A stretch of 34,715 bases of DNA, taken from contig MGGO01000008.1 of the NCBI GenBank assembly GCA_001792465.1, forward strand, positions 20,575 to 55,289, written 5' to 3'. Under the pieces are notes generated by a model that was not told the origin of the DNA, made no database searches, and worked only from the letters and a program-made list of their open reading frames with translations. This DNA is from Candidatus Woesebacteria bacterium RIFCSPHIGHO2_01_FULL_44_10. Its GTDB lineage: Bacteria > Patescibacteriota > Microgenomatia > UBA8517. Positions within the stretch are counted from its first letter, which is position 1. Each line of letters begins with the position of its first letter. A program made the position numbers and the translations under genes. Below are positions 24,999 to 32,101 of this stretch, one piece after another.

Positions 24999-26800
24999 AA
25001 AAAATTTTCTTGCTTATTTTAAGTTTATTTTTTCTTTTCCCTGCAAATGTTTCTGCAGAAAGTGAATTTTTAACCAAAGCGGAGGTAGTTTATGACGTCG
25101 GAGAAGACGGGGTGACAACAGTCACCAACAACATTACTTTAACTAACGTCTTTTCAAACCTTTATGCCACAAGCTACGCCATGCAGGTTGAGGGCTTAGA
25201 ACCCACAAGCGTGAAGGCAGTGGAGGCAGGCCAAGTGCTACCCGTTACAATCGAAAAAGATGGAGAAAAAACAGTCATCAGAGTCGAGTTTGAAAGAGAT
25301 GTTGTCGGAAAAGGCAAACAACGCAACTTCACTATCAGTTTTACAGAGCGGTCTCTTGCGGTCAAGACTGGTGAGGTTTGGGAAACAGCGGTCCCAAAGC
25401 TGGGTGCACAAGACTCCTTTGATTCCTACACTCTTATTTTACAGGTTCCCAAGTCTTTCGGCCAAGCCGCTTTTATTTCTCCCCAACCGATAACTTCAAG
25501 TGAGAAAGACAATAAATACAGGTATGTTTTTGACAAAGACAGTGCCAGCGCGCACGGCGTGACCGCCGCCTTCGGCCGTTTCCAGGTTTTTGAATTTAAC
25601 CTCGTTTACCACCTTGAAAATCCCCTGACCAAAACGGCTGTTGTTGGTATCGCCATTCCTCCTGATACCGCGTTTCAAAAAGTAAATTATAAAACACTTG
25701 ACCCCGCACCCGAAGTAGTCCAAGTTGACCAAGATGGGAACTGGATTGCAACGTATAAGCTCACCTCCAGACAGAGGTTAGACGTTCGCGCAACCGGGGC
25801 AGTGCAAATCTTTGCTACAGAAAGGCAATTTCCCAAGCCAAATTCAGTTTCTTTGCAACAAAATCTACTTGCCACCGACGTTTGGCAAACTACCGATCCA
25901 AGAATCATCAATCTGGCAAAGCAACTTATTACCCCAAAACAAATATATGATTATGTGGTAGCTACTCTGATATACGACTATGACCGAGTGAGGCCCAACA
26001 TCAACCGCCTGGGGGCCATTGACGCTCTTGCAAACCCGGGGAGCGCGATCTGCATGGAGTTTACGGATCTTTTTGTAGCCCTGGCCCGGGCCGCGGGTAT
26101 TCCGGCCCGTGAAGTAAATGGCTATGCTTATACCGAAAATAGGCAGCTTCAACCGCTTTCCCTGGTTGCCGATGTTTTACACGCCTGGCCTGAGTATTGG
26201 GATGACGTTAGAGGTGTCTGGGTGCCCATCGACCCCACTTGGGGGTCAACCACCGGTGGGGTTGACTTTTTTACCAAGCTTGATTTAAGACACTTTGCCT
26301 TTGTCATGCACGGGATAAACCCTGACAAGCCTTTCCCCCCGGGATCATATAAACTGGGTGCCAATCCCCAGAAAGATGTCTATGTCGCCTTTGGCAGCTT
26401 GCCAAGCCAGCGCAAAAGCATACCCAAAATTGAGATTGAAGTCCAAAAGGCGCTGCCTTTCATGGCAACTTCCGCAAAAATAATTGTTAAAAACGACGGG
26501 CCGGTGGCCCTTTATGACTTAAACGTCTTAATTCTTTTCGACACTAAAATAGAAACTGAAAAAACCATCGCCATTTTGCCCGTTTACGGAAAACAGGAGT
26601 ACCAAGTTTCAATTCCGTTTAGCATTTTGGGCGTTAACACTCCGCAAAATATCAAAGTTGTCGTCGGGGGCAATTCGCTAACGGCTCCGTCTTCCAAAAA
26701 TTGGGTTATACTAATGAGTTTAGCCACCATCTTTTTAATTATTGGCCTAACTATCGGCTTTATTTATTGGAGAGTGAAAATTCATGAGAATAACAGTTAA
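24995..26800 (+). CDS. Secreted, membrane-anchored transglutaminase-like protein
   Basis: A 601-residue exported protein: signal peptide 1-21 (MKKIFLLILSLFFLFPANVSA), a beta-rich extracytoplasmic N-terminal half, a transglutaminase-like domain with the triad C353 (GSAICMEFTD), H396 (LHAWPEYWDD) and D413 (WVPIDPTWG), then another beta domain and one C-terminal membrane helix (about 575-595) with a short basic tail. Such domains act as peptidases, cross-linking enzymes or amidases on cell-surface proteins or peptidoglycan; the reaction here is unknown. Its start overlaps the uvrA stop by ATGA and its end overlaps uvrC by 17 nt, so a surface protein sits inside a DNA repair operon. Confidence 0.88.
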   Translation: MKKIFLLILSLFFLFPANVSAESEFLTKAEVVYDVGEDGVTTVTNNITLTNVFSNLYATSYAMQVEGLEPTSVKAVEAGQVLPVTIEKDGEKTVIRVEFERDVVGKGKQRNFTISFTERSLAVKTGEVWETAVPKLGAQDSFDSYTLILQVPKSFGQAAFISPQPITSSEKDNKYRYVFDKDSASAHGVTAAFGRFQVFEFNLVYHLENPLTKTAVVGIAIPPDTAFQKVNYKTLDPAPEVVQVDQDGNWIATYKLTSRQRLDVRATGAVQIFATERQFPKPNSVSLQQNLLATDVWQTTDPRIINLAKQLITPKQIYDYVVATLIYDYDRVRPNINRLGAIDALANPGSAICMEFTDLFVALARAAGIPAREVNGYAYTENRQLQPLSLVADVLHAWPEYWDDVRGVWVPIDPTWGSTTGGVDFFTKLDLRHFAFVMHGINPDKPFPPGSYKLGANPQKDVYVAFGSLPSQRKSIPKIEIEVQKALPFMATSAKIIVKNDGPVALYDLNVLILFDTKIETEKTIAILPVYGKQEYQVSIPFSILGVNTPQNIKVVVGGNSLTAPSSKNWVILMSLATIFLIIGLTIGFIYWRVKIHENNS

Positions 26801-28040
26801 CCTGCCGGACACACCGGGAGTGTATCGTTTTTTAGACCACGGCGGCAAAACACTCTATATCGGTAAAGCTAGAAACCTAAAAAATAGAGTTGCTTCTTAC
26901 TTCCTAAAAAGCGTGTTTGGAAAAACCAAGAAGATGGTTAGCCAGGCTAAGAGTATTTCTTGGGTGAAAACACTTTCTGATTTTGAAGCCATATTGCTTG
27001 AAGCCCAGTTGGTCAGAAAACACCAGCCTTTTTACAACGTTCAGTTAAAAGACGACAAATCTCCAATTTATATTGTGATCACGCAGGACGAATTCCCCCG
27101 GGTGACAATGGCGCGGAAAAGCGGCACTTTTGGCCCCTATACTAATGCTCAAACTGTCCGCAAGGTTTTAAAACTAATACGGCGGATTTATCCTTTTAGT
27201 CAGCACAAAGTTGGCAGAAAGGCTTGTCTTTATAACCAAATGGGTTTATGTAGCCCGTGTCCAAATACGATTAAAAACTCTGTACAAAAGCAAAAATATT
27301 TGCAAAATATCAAAAACATTAAAAAGCTTCTGAGCGGGGACTTGAAATTTGTCCGTAATGATTTGGGAAAAGAGATGCAGAAATATTCGAAAAAAAACAA
27401 CTTTGAGGAAGCGCAAAAAGTATTAACTAAGATGCAAATCCTTGATTATGTGACGACTCCAACCACTGTGGTAGAGAGGTACCTTAATAATCCCAATCTA
27501 GCGGAGGATTTACGCCAGCAAGAGGCGCAGAATCTGGCCCGCTACGTACAAGGTCCGTCCTTGTACGTAGGGCGGATAGAGTGCTATGATGTAGCTCATC
27601 TGGCTGGGACCAATCCTACCGCCTCAATGGTCACTTTCGTGGATGGTGAGCCGGACAAAAACCGGTATCGGCACTTTAAGATCAAAAAGGCCAGGCGGGG
27701 AGATGACTATGGAGCCTTGAAAGAGGTGCTAGAAAGAAGAAAAAAGAGATTTGAAGACTGGGGGAAGCCAGATTTGATAATTGTTGATGGTGGAAAGGGC
27801 CAGTTGTCAGCTGCCCTGGAAGTATTTGGCTATGATTTACCGGTCGTCGGGTTAGCCAAAAAATTTGAAACACTCGTTTCCTTCCAAAATGGCAAGTTTG
27901 TTTCTACCCGACTGCCTGCCGGACCTGCGCGAAATTTAGTAGTTCGTCTGCGCGATGAAGCCCACCGCTTTGCCCGCCGCCTCCACCATAAACAAGTCGC
28001 CAAAACCTTAACCCAAAATTTGCCAAGTGTGGTAGAATGA
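26784..28040 (+). CDS. uvrC: Excinuclease ABC subunit C, short form
   Basis: The dual-incision nuclease. The N-terminal GIY-YIG domain (GVYRFLDHGGKTLYIGKARNL, then ILLEAQLVRKHQPFYNVQLKDDK), a cysteine segment (ACLYNQMGLCSPCP), a UVR motif (MQKYSKKNNFEEAQKVLTKMQIL) and the RNase H-like domain are present. Catalytic residues are read in ECYDVAHLAG, DDYGALKEVLERR, LIIVDGGKGQL and RDEAHRFAR. The protein stops at LTQNLPSVVE, just where the helix-hairpin-helix region normally begins: 418 residues against ~600. GGAGAG upstream of ATG 26784 is a good ribosome-binding site. The last codons include a 19-bp stretch repeated at 31966. Confidence 0.95.
   Translation: MRITVNLPDTPGVYRFLDHGGKTLYIGKARNLKNRVASYFLKSVFGKTKKMVSQAKSISWVKTLSDFEAILLEAQLVRKHQPFYNVQLKDDKSPIYIVITQDEFPRVTMARKSGTFGPYTNAQTVRKVLKLIRRIYPFSQHKVGRKACLYNQMGLCSPCPNTIKNSVQKQKYLQNIKNIKKLLSGDLKFVRNDLGKEMQKYSKKNNFEEAQKVLTKMQILDYVTTPTTVVERYLNNPNLAEDLRQQEAQNLARYVQGPSLYVGRIECYDVAHLAGTNPTASMVTFVDGEPDKNRYRHFKIKKARRGDDYGALKEVLERRKKRFEDWGKPDLIIVDGGKGQLSAALEVFGYDLPVVGLAKKFETLVSFQNGKFVSTRLPAGPARNLVVRLRDEAHRFARRLHHKQVAKTLTQNLPSVVE
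28013..28031 (+). repeat. uvrC 3'-end direct repeat, left copy
   Basis: CCAAAATTTGCCAAGTGTG near the uvrC 3' end, identical to 31966-31984 in the same orientation 3953 bp away. It could be an attachment-site core or a trace of duplication. Confidence 0.6.
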
Positions 28041-28044
28041 ATTA

Positions 28045-28140
28045 ATGACTGCCGGGGAAACAAAGGTCTATTCTGAGTTTTTTACGAACCTCGCAGTAGC
28101 TTGGTTTTCTGCCGGGGCCAAGGGAGGAAACAAACCATGA
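28045..28140 (+). CDS. Tiny ORF A, 31 residues
   Basis: Begins 4 nt after the uvrC stop, so it can be translated by reinitiation. The middle (EFFTNLAVAWFSAG) is hydrophobic enough for a short or partial membrane helix, followed by AKGGNKP. Its stop TGA overlaps the ATG of ORF B (ATGA at 28137-28140). The codons for its last residues contain the AGGGAGG ribosome-binding site of ORF B. Coding support is the ordered overlap, not similarity; it could be the head of a once longer membrane protein. Confidence 0.45.
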   Translation: MTAGETKVYSEFFTNLAVAWFSAGAKGGNKP

Positions 28141-28241
28141 TAACAACAGAACAACTATGGCTCGCATTTGCTTTCGCCGCAATTGGTACAAATTTAATCG
28201 GTTTTTGGGCAATCTATCGTGTCACAAGAAAGAAAAAATGA
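28137..28241 (+). CDS. Tiny ORF B, 34-residue membrane peptide
   Basis: A single membrane helix (LWLAFAFAAIGTNLIGFWAIY) with an acidic residue before and RVTRKKK after, the usual orientation signal for a cytoplasmic C-terminus. The Shine-Dalgarno AGGGAGG (28121-28127) is the strongest in the window. The stop overlaps ORF C by ATGA. The layout resembles small regulatory or type I toxin-like membrane peptides, but no family is recognised. Confidence 0.6.
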   Translation: MITTEQLWLAFAFAAIGTNLIGFWAIYRVTRKKK

Positions 28242-28324
28242 ACCCTGAAACAGTAGTTTATGCCTTAGCAATTATTACCAGCCTTATTACGGTGTATTTG
28301 CTTTTTTTCAAATACAAAGACTAA
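28238..28324 (+). CDS. Tiny ORF C, 28-residue membrane peptide
   Basis: Starts in the stop codon of ORF B. One hydrophobic helix (VVYALAIITSLITVYLLFF) ending in KYKD. Its TAA stop lies at the edge of repeat R1, the promoter of the next gene. Together A, B and C form an unbroken coupled chain behind uvrC. Confidence 0.55.
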   Translation: MNPETVVYALAIITSLITVYLLFFKYKD

Positions 28325-28362
28325 GGCCCAAAACTTGACAAAAGTTGGGGAAAATGTAAACT
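28320..28362 (+). promoter_or_regulatory. Repeat element R1 with promoter for the ATPase gene
   Basis: Shares a 21-bp core (28327-28347) with R3 (32053-32073), containing CCCAAAACTTGACA. TTGACA (28335-28340), 16-nt spacer and TAAACT (28357-28362) lie 6 nt before GTG 28369, so the mRNA would be leaderless. The left arm of the inverted repeat present in R2 and R3 is degenerate here. Confidence 0.6.
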
Positions 28363-28368
28363 CAAATT

Positions 28369-29628
28369 GTGAGAGTTAACAAATTTCCCGCAAGGCTGAA
28401 ACCGAGAAACATTCTCCAAAAACTAATTCCTTTCCTTAAAACAGAGGAAATTCTTTTATTATACGGAATGAGACAAACAGGCAAAACTTCGCTCATGTTT
28501 CTTCTTATGAATTATCTTCTCAACAAGAAGGTTGAACAATCCCAAATTGTTTATCTTGACTTGGAGAACATCGCTGACTTTGAGGCCTTAGAAAAAATCA
28601 GAGATTTTGACAATTTTATCAATCTACTTAAAGTCGTCCATAGGGTAAACATCAAAAAAAGAACTTTCATTTTCATCGACGAGATTCAACACCTAACTAA
28701 CCCCTCATCATTCTTAAAATACCTTCACGACCACTATAAACCCAATCTAAAGTTTATCGTTTCAGGGTCATCATCTCTGGAAATTAAAAAGAAATTTAGC
28801 GACGCTTTAACCGGTAGGATTTTACGGTTTGAAGTTCTCCCGCTTGAATACAAAGAATTTTTAAACTTCAGCGACCAGAAATCCTCTCTAACCAATTTTG
28901 AGGAATTCATTCTCTACGGCGGTTTTCCGGCAATCTCTTTGAAAAGTGATAGTGAAACCAAAGAACTGCTTCTAAAAGAAATTTATTCCCTTTATGTCAG
29001 GCGAGATATTAAAGATATCGGCGCGATCGAAGATATTTTATCTTTCAACCGATTGGCCGGTATTTTAGCAGCCCAGATCGGAAGTTTAGTTTCTGAAGTC
29101 AATCTATCCAATGCGGTTGACATTTCCAGACCAACAACAAAGAATTATCTTTTTATCCTTCAAAACACTTTTGTTATTAATCTTTTAACACCCTTCTTCA
29201 CCAATCCTAAAAAGGAATTAACTAAAACCCCCAAGGTCTATTTCAATGATACGGGATTAAGAAATGCGGCACTAGATAATTTCACTGACCTATCAAAAAG
29301 GGTCGACAAAGGATCCTTGGCAGAAAATGCTGTCTTTTCCGAGTTAAAAAAAGCGGGCATTGAAAAAATCAACTTCTGGCGTACCGAGCGCAAACAGGAA
29401 ATTGACTTTATTCTCCAAATTCAGGGAGAGATCTTCCCATTGGAAGTAAAATATCAAACCTTTAGAAACCCAAGAATTTCCTCCAACTTAAAAACGTTTA
29501 TCAAAAAATACCAGCCCGCAAAAGCCTATATCGCGACAAAAAACTTCAAGACCCAAACCGACTTTTTAGCCACCAAAGTTTATTTTGTTCCCTGTTACAA
29601 GCTGAACTATTTACTGCTTAAGGCGTAA
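28369..29628 (+). CDS. AAA_14/DUF4143 ATPase
   Basis: 419 residues. The N-terminal P-loop domain has Walker A YGMRQTGKTSL and Walker B FIFIDEIQH, a sensor-like FIVSGSSSL, and GRILRFEVLPLEYKEF, all typical of AAA_14. The C-terminal DUF4143 domain ends with a nuclease-like fold motif (KQEIDFILQIQGEIFPLEVKY), resembling the D-ExK arrangement of PD-(D/E)xK proteins. Such ATPases are abundant and mobile in bacteria and archaea; suggested roles in defence or DNA processing are unproven. The start is GTG 28369, placed by the R1 promoter. Flanked by R1 and R2. Confidence 0.88.
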   Translation: MRVNKFPARLKPRNILQKLIPFLKTEEILLLYGMRQTGKTSLMFLLMNYLLNKKVEQSQIVYLDLENIADFEALEKIRDFDNFINLLKVVHRVNIKKRTFIFIDEIQHLTNPSSFLKYLHDHYKPNLKFIVSGSSSLEIKKKFSDALTGRILRFEVLPLEYKEFLNFSDQKSSLTNFEEFILYGGFPAISLKSDSETKELLLKEIYSLYVRRDIKDIGAIEDILSFNRLAGILAAQIGSLVSEVNLSNAVDISRPTTKNYLFILQNTFVINLLTPFFTNPKKELTKTPKVYFNDTGLRNAALDNFTDLSKRVDKGSLAENAVFSELKKAGIEKINFWRTERKQEIDFILQIQGEIFPLEVKYQTFRNPRISSNLKTFIKKYQPAKAYIATKNFKTQTDFLATKVYFVPCYKLNYLLLKA

Positions 29629-29670
29629 CATTTCTGTAAGCATCCAGCACAGAAAAAAATTTGCGTGGTA

Positions 29671-29748
29671 TGTTATAATGAAAAAACGATTTGTCAAGGC
29701 CCAAAACTTGACAATCTAACCTGAAAGGAATATTATAGGGTTATAAAT
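29671..29748 (+). promoter_or_regulatory. Repeat element R2: tandem promoters with inverted repeat
   Basis: The 122-nt gap after the ATPase gene holds this element. P1 is the extended -10 TGTTATAAT (29671-29679). After 13 nt comes GTCAAGGCCCAAAACTTGAC (29693-29712), a 6-bp inverted repeat with an 8-nt loop. Its right arm runs into the -35 TTGACA (29708-29713), followed by a 17-nt spacer and TATTAT (29731-29736), then AGGGTTATAAAT. R3 has the same layout and spacings. The downstream sequence is the 3' end of a minus-strand Nudix gene, so R2 appears to have lost its gene. Confidence 0.65.
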
Positions 29749-29750
29749 CC

Positions 29751-30200
29751 CTATTTTGTGAGGCCCAGTTGTTGCGGAGCAGTGGCAGCTCTTTCATCTA
29801 TAACCTCTTTTAGATGTTTTCTATAAAGTTTAAAATATTTCATTAGACCGGATGTCAAATCTAGTTTGTCAATATCTCTTGTTCTAAACCAGCCTAGTTC
29901 TTGTCCTTCATTCCCAAGTTTTACCCTTTTGAATTCGCTAGGGGTGAGCCTGACTGTAAAAAAAGCATGCTTAATAAAAAAGAAAACAGACAAATTTCCA
30001 AGGTAAGTAATGTTTTTAGGTACTATATCAATTTCTTCTTTGAGTTCGCGAATTAGGGCCTCTTTATGATTTTCTCCTGGCTCCAAACCCCCGCCCGGCA
30101 ACGACCACTTATCCGCCTCTTTTAACCCAGGAATATTGTCTCTTTGGATAAGTAGTATTTTTTTCCTGTATATAACAATAGCTTTTGAAGACGATTTCAT
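29751..30200 (-). CDS. Nudix hydrolase
   Basis: 149 residues with a clear Nudix box (GGGLEPGENHKEALIRELKEEIDI; the usual Gly near the end is Asp), preceded by KILLIQRDNI and WSLPG. It would cleave a nucleoside diphosphate linked to another moiety; specificity unknown. On the minus strand TGTTATATC (30215-30207) ends 6 nt before ATG 30200, so the gene has its own leaderless-type promoter inside the three-gene minus cluster. Confidence 0.9.
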   Translation of the reverse strand: MKSSSKAIVIYRKKILLIQRDNIPGLKEADKWSLPGGGLEPGENHKEALIRELKEEIDIVPKNITYLGNLSVFFFIKHAFFTVRLTPSEFKRVKLGNEGQELGWFRTRDIDKLDLTSGLMKYFKLYRKHLKEVIDERAATAPQQLGLTK

Positions 30201-30206
30201 TGTTTG

Positions 30207-30215
30207 GATATAACA
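30207..30215 (-). promoter_or_regulatory. Extended -10 for the Nudix gene
   Basis: TGTTATATC on the minus strand, 6 nt before ATG 30200. Confidence 0.5.
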
Positions 30216-30231
30216 TCAGCTGATTCGTCAT

Positions 30232-30993
30232 TTATTGCAAGAAAAACTTCCTCCGATCTATAATCACATTTAGATCAGAAATCTCTCGTATTATCTCTAT
30301 TCTTGCTCCATCAATAGGATTTACTTCTCCATCCATTTCGCCAAATTGAGGGTCAAAAACAACTCCTTCGTAGTGAAATGGTAAATGATGGTAATCGGAA
30401 GCATTGGTGATAACACCAGATATGCGGGCTTTTTCAAGAACTTCGTAAGCCCTTCTGCTCTTTTCTCTCCCGTATATCCCGAAATCAAGTTCATGTCTTT
30501 TTACCGGCTGACCAAACATAAGAGAACTTCCCGTAATTCCAATGTCATCAATACCAACCTCAATAAGTTTACACAAATTTCTTAAAGCTTCACCATCTTT
30601 GGGAATTTTGTCAAGATATGCCGGGGTAAAAGAATGTGGATCTTTGATCTCTTGAACATATTTTGTGGACAAAAAAGAAACTTTTCCTAGGTTCTCTTTT
30701 TCAACAAGGTCCTGAACCATCGGTAAGTATGTAATCCTATAAGAGGAGATCGACTGCCCAAAAACCTTTAAGTATTTTTGGCCATTAAGTTCTAATGACT
30801 TTTGTTCCGCCAGTTCCATAGATTCATCAACTGGTATGTAGGAAAGAATACAGGGTAATGCATCTTTCACGCCATTAACTGTCCAAGACCCGCAGCAGTA
30901 CCAGAAAGACCCATCGCTCGAACGTATAATGCTTCCAATAAGAGCATGGGGAGGGAAACTAACCAATCTTTCCTGCAAATATTCTGGTATCAT
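30232..30993 (-). CDS. Putative nucleotidyltransferase
   Basis: 253 residues. The best signal is DDIGITGSSLMFGQPVKRHELDFGIYGREKSRRAYEVL, close to the predicted nucleotidyltransferases (COG1665-like) whose motif reads GSxL-(x)n-SDIDxxVYG. Here the first metal Asp of the DxD is replaced by Glu (ELD), so activity is uncertain. The N-terminal half (LIGSIIRSSDGSFWYCCGSW, ILSYIPVD) also matches the layout of that family. It starts within the stop of the methyltransferase gene (ATGA), so the two are coupled. Confidence 0.62.
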   Translation of the reverse strand: MIPEYLQERLVSFPPHALIGSIIRSSDGSFWYCCGSWTVNGVKDALPCILSYIPVDESMELAEQKSLELNGQKYLKVFGQSISSYRITYLPMVQDLVEKENLGKVSFLSTKYVQEIKDPHSFTPAYLDKIPKDGEALRNLCKLIEVGIDDIGITGSSLMFGQPVKRHELDFGIYGREKSRRAYEVLEKARISGVITNASDYHHLPFHYEGVVFDPQFGEMDGEVNPIDGARIEIIREISDLNVIIDRRKFFLQ

Positions 30994-31832
30994 ACAACGG
31001 GTGATTTGACAGCTTTGATATCTCCGAAATAAACAGGGACATGTCTTCCCAAGCGATTGACATGATATTTGCCAAACTCGGTGCGTAAAGGCTTCCCGTC
31101 AGCTATGATTGGCTGACCGTTTTCATCGTGCTGTATTTTAGCCTTTGTGATTAGAGACTGATTGAAGACATGACTCATATCATTAGCAAACTCGACTCTG
31201 AATCGCTGTTGCATTAACGCTGATACGTGATGTTCCATTGTCTGTGTTTTGAACACATAAATCCGGTCAAAAATTGCTAACGCCTCAGCCTCTATTTCTG
31301 TGAGCTCTCTGTTATGCTTAAAAACACCTTTATCGTACACAAATCCACCCGGTCTCAGAACCCTGTAGACTTCTGAATACAATCTTTCCAGTGAGTACGA
31401 ATATCCCGAAGATTCAAGGAAATAAATACCGTCAAAGGTATTGTCAGGAAAAGGTAACTCGTGAAAATCACACACATATACCTGGATGTGGTCACTCAGA
31501 CCCTTTTCTTGAACCAGTCGATGACCGATCTTTGCTTGTTCCAGTGAAAGCGTTACAGCACTGATTCTCGTTGTTTCTGTGAAATTAACAATATCAATAG
31601 CAGGTCCACAGGTACCACAACCAGCGTCGAGGAGGCAACTTCCAGATTTAATTCCCATCTTTTTTGCCACAAATTCATTGGTCTCGCGGTATGGATCTTC
31701 CTTGTAATGAATAAGTGTTGCAGCCTGGTAGCTATAGCCAATGTTATCAAGAATTAGTCGATTCATTCGATTGTAGTATTCTTTAACACTCTGTCGATAC
31801 TCCGAGAATTGTGGATGGTCTACTTCGGCCAT
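30990..31832 (-). CDS. SAM-dependent methyltransferase
   Basis: 280 residues from ATG 31832. A class I Rossmann methyltransferase: motif I LLDAGCGTCGPAIDI, post-I AVTLSLEQAKIGHRLV, motif II region VCDFHELPFPDNTFDGIYFLESSGYS, and EVYRVLRPGGF. The segment before motif I (YYNRMNRLILDNIGYSYQAATLIHYKED) and the SxEQ motif resemble small-molecule methyltransferases of the sterol/tocopherol/UbiE type. Substrate unknown. An in-frame ATG at 31925 would add 31 residues rich in Trp, Cys and Arg that do not look like the family; TATTCT on the minus strand ends 7 nt before ATG 31832 and supports the shorter start. Confidence 0.86.
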   Translation of the reverse strand: MAEVDHPQFSEYRQSVKEYYNRMNRLILDNIGYSYQAATLIHYKEDPYRETNEFVAKKMGIKSGSCLLDAGCGTCGPAIDIVNFTETTRISAVTLSLEQAKIGHRLVQEKGLSDHIQVYVCDFHELPFPDNTFDGIYFLESSGYSYSLERLYSEVYRVLRPGGFVYDKGVFKHNRELTEIEAEALAIFDRIYVFKTQTMEHHVSALMQQRFRVEFANDMSHVFNQSLITKAKIQHDENGQPIIADGKPLRTEFGKYHVNRLGRHVPVYFGDIKAVKSPVV

Positions 31833-31965
31833 TGTTGATAGAATACTATTTCTGTAGTTAAATCTCCACTTTGGGCTACACCCTGCCTCCGCACACCACC
31901 ACACGGCCAAACGCAATCTCCCCAATGAGTAAGATTGGCCAGCCTGTGGGTGGGCTTTTGGTTAA

Positions 31966-31984
31966 CCAAAATTTGCCAAGTGTG
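31966..31984 (+). repeat. uvrC 3'-end direct repeat, right copy
   Basis: CCAAAATTTGCCAAGTGTG, identical to 28013-28031. The bases just before are also similar (TTAACC in both, one C fewer here). No coding continuation of UvrC is seen beyond it. The rest of the 269-nt stretch 31833-32101 holds only R3 and no gene. Confidence 0.6.
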
Positions 31985-32023
31985 TTTTGAACGGAGTTCT
32001 TAAACACGAGTGCTTGCGCGATG

Positions 32024-32101
32024 TGCTATACTAAATTAAACTAATGTCAAGACCCAAAACTTGACAAAAGTTGAGGAAAGTAATATTATAGGGTTATAAA
32101 T
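32024..32101 (+). promoter_or_regulatory. Repeat element R3 with promoter for the Tat protein gene
   Basis: Same layout as R2: TGCTATACT (32024-32032), 13 nt, GTCAAGACCCAAAACTTGAC (32046-32065), TTGACA (32061-32066), 17-nt spacer, TATTAT (32084-32089), then AGGGTTATAAAT directly before ATG 32102. The 56-nt cores of R2 and R3 match at about 46 positions by eye, with the last 18 identical. Confidence 0.7.

Noticed and set aside
29631..29655. TTTCTGT/ACAGAAA inverted repeat after the ATPase gene
   Set aside because: AT-rich stem, 11-nt loop and no T tract on the proper side, so not a credible terminator.
29680..29721. 13-residue ORF within R2 (MKKRFVKAQNLTI)
   Set aside because: The matching position in R3 reads a different six-residue frame, so the element is conserved as DNA or RNA, not as a peptide.
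31833..31925. N-terminal extension of the methyltransferase
   Set aside because: Composition is unlike the family, and a -10 box sits directly before ATG 31832.
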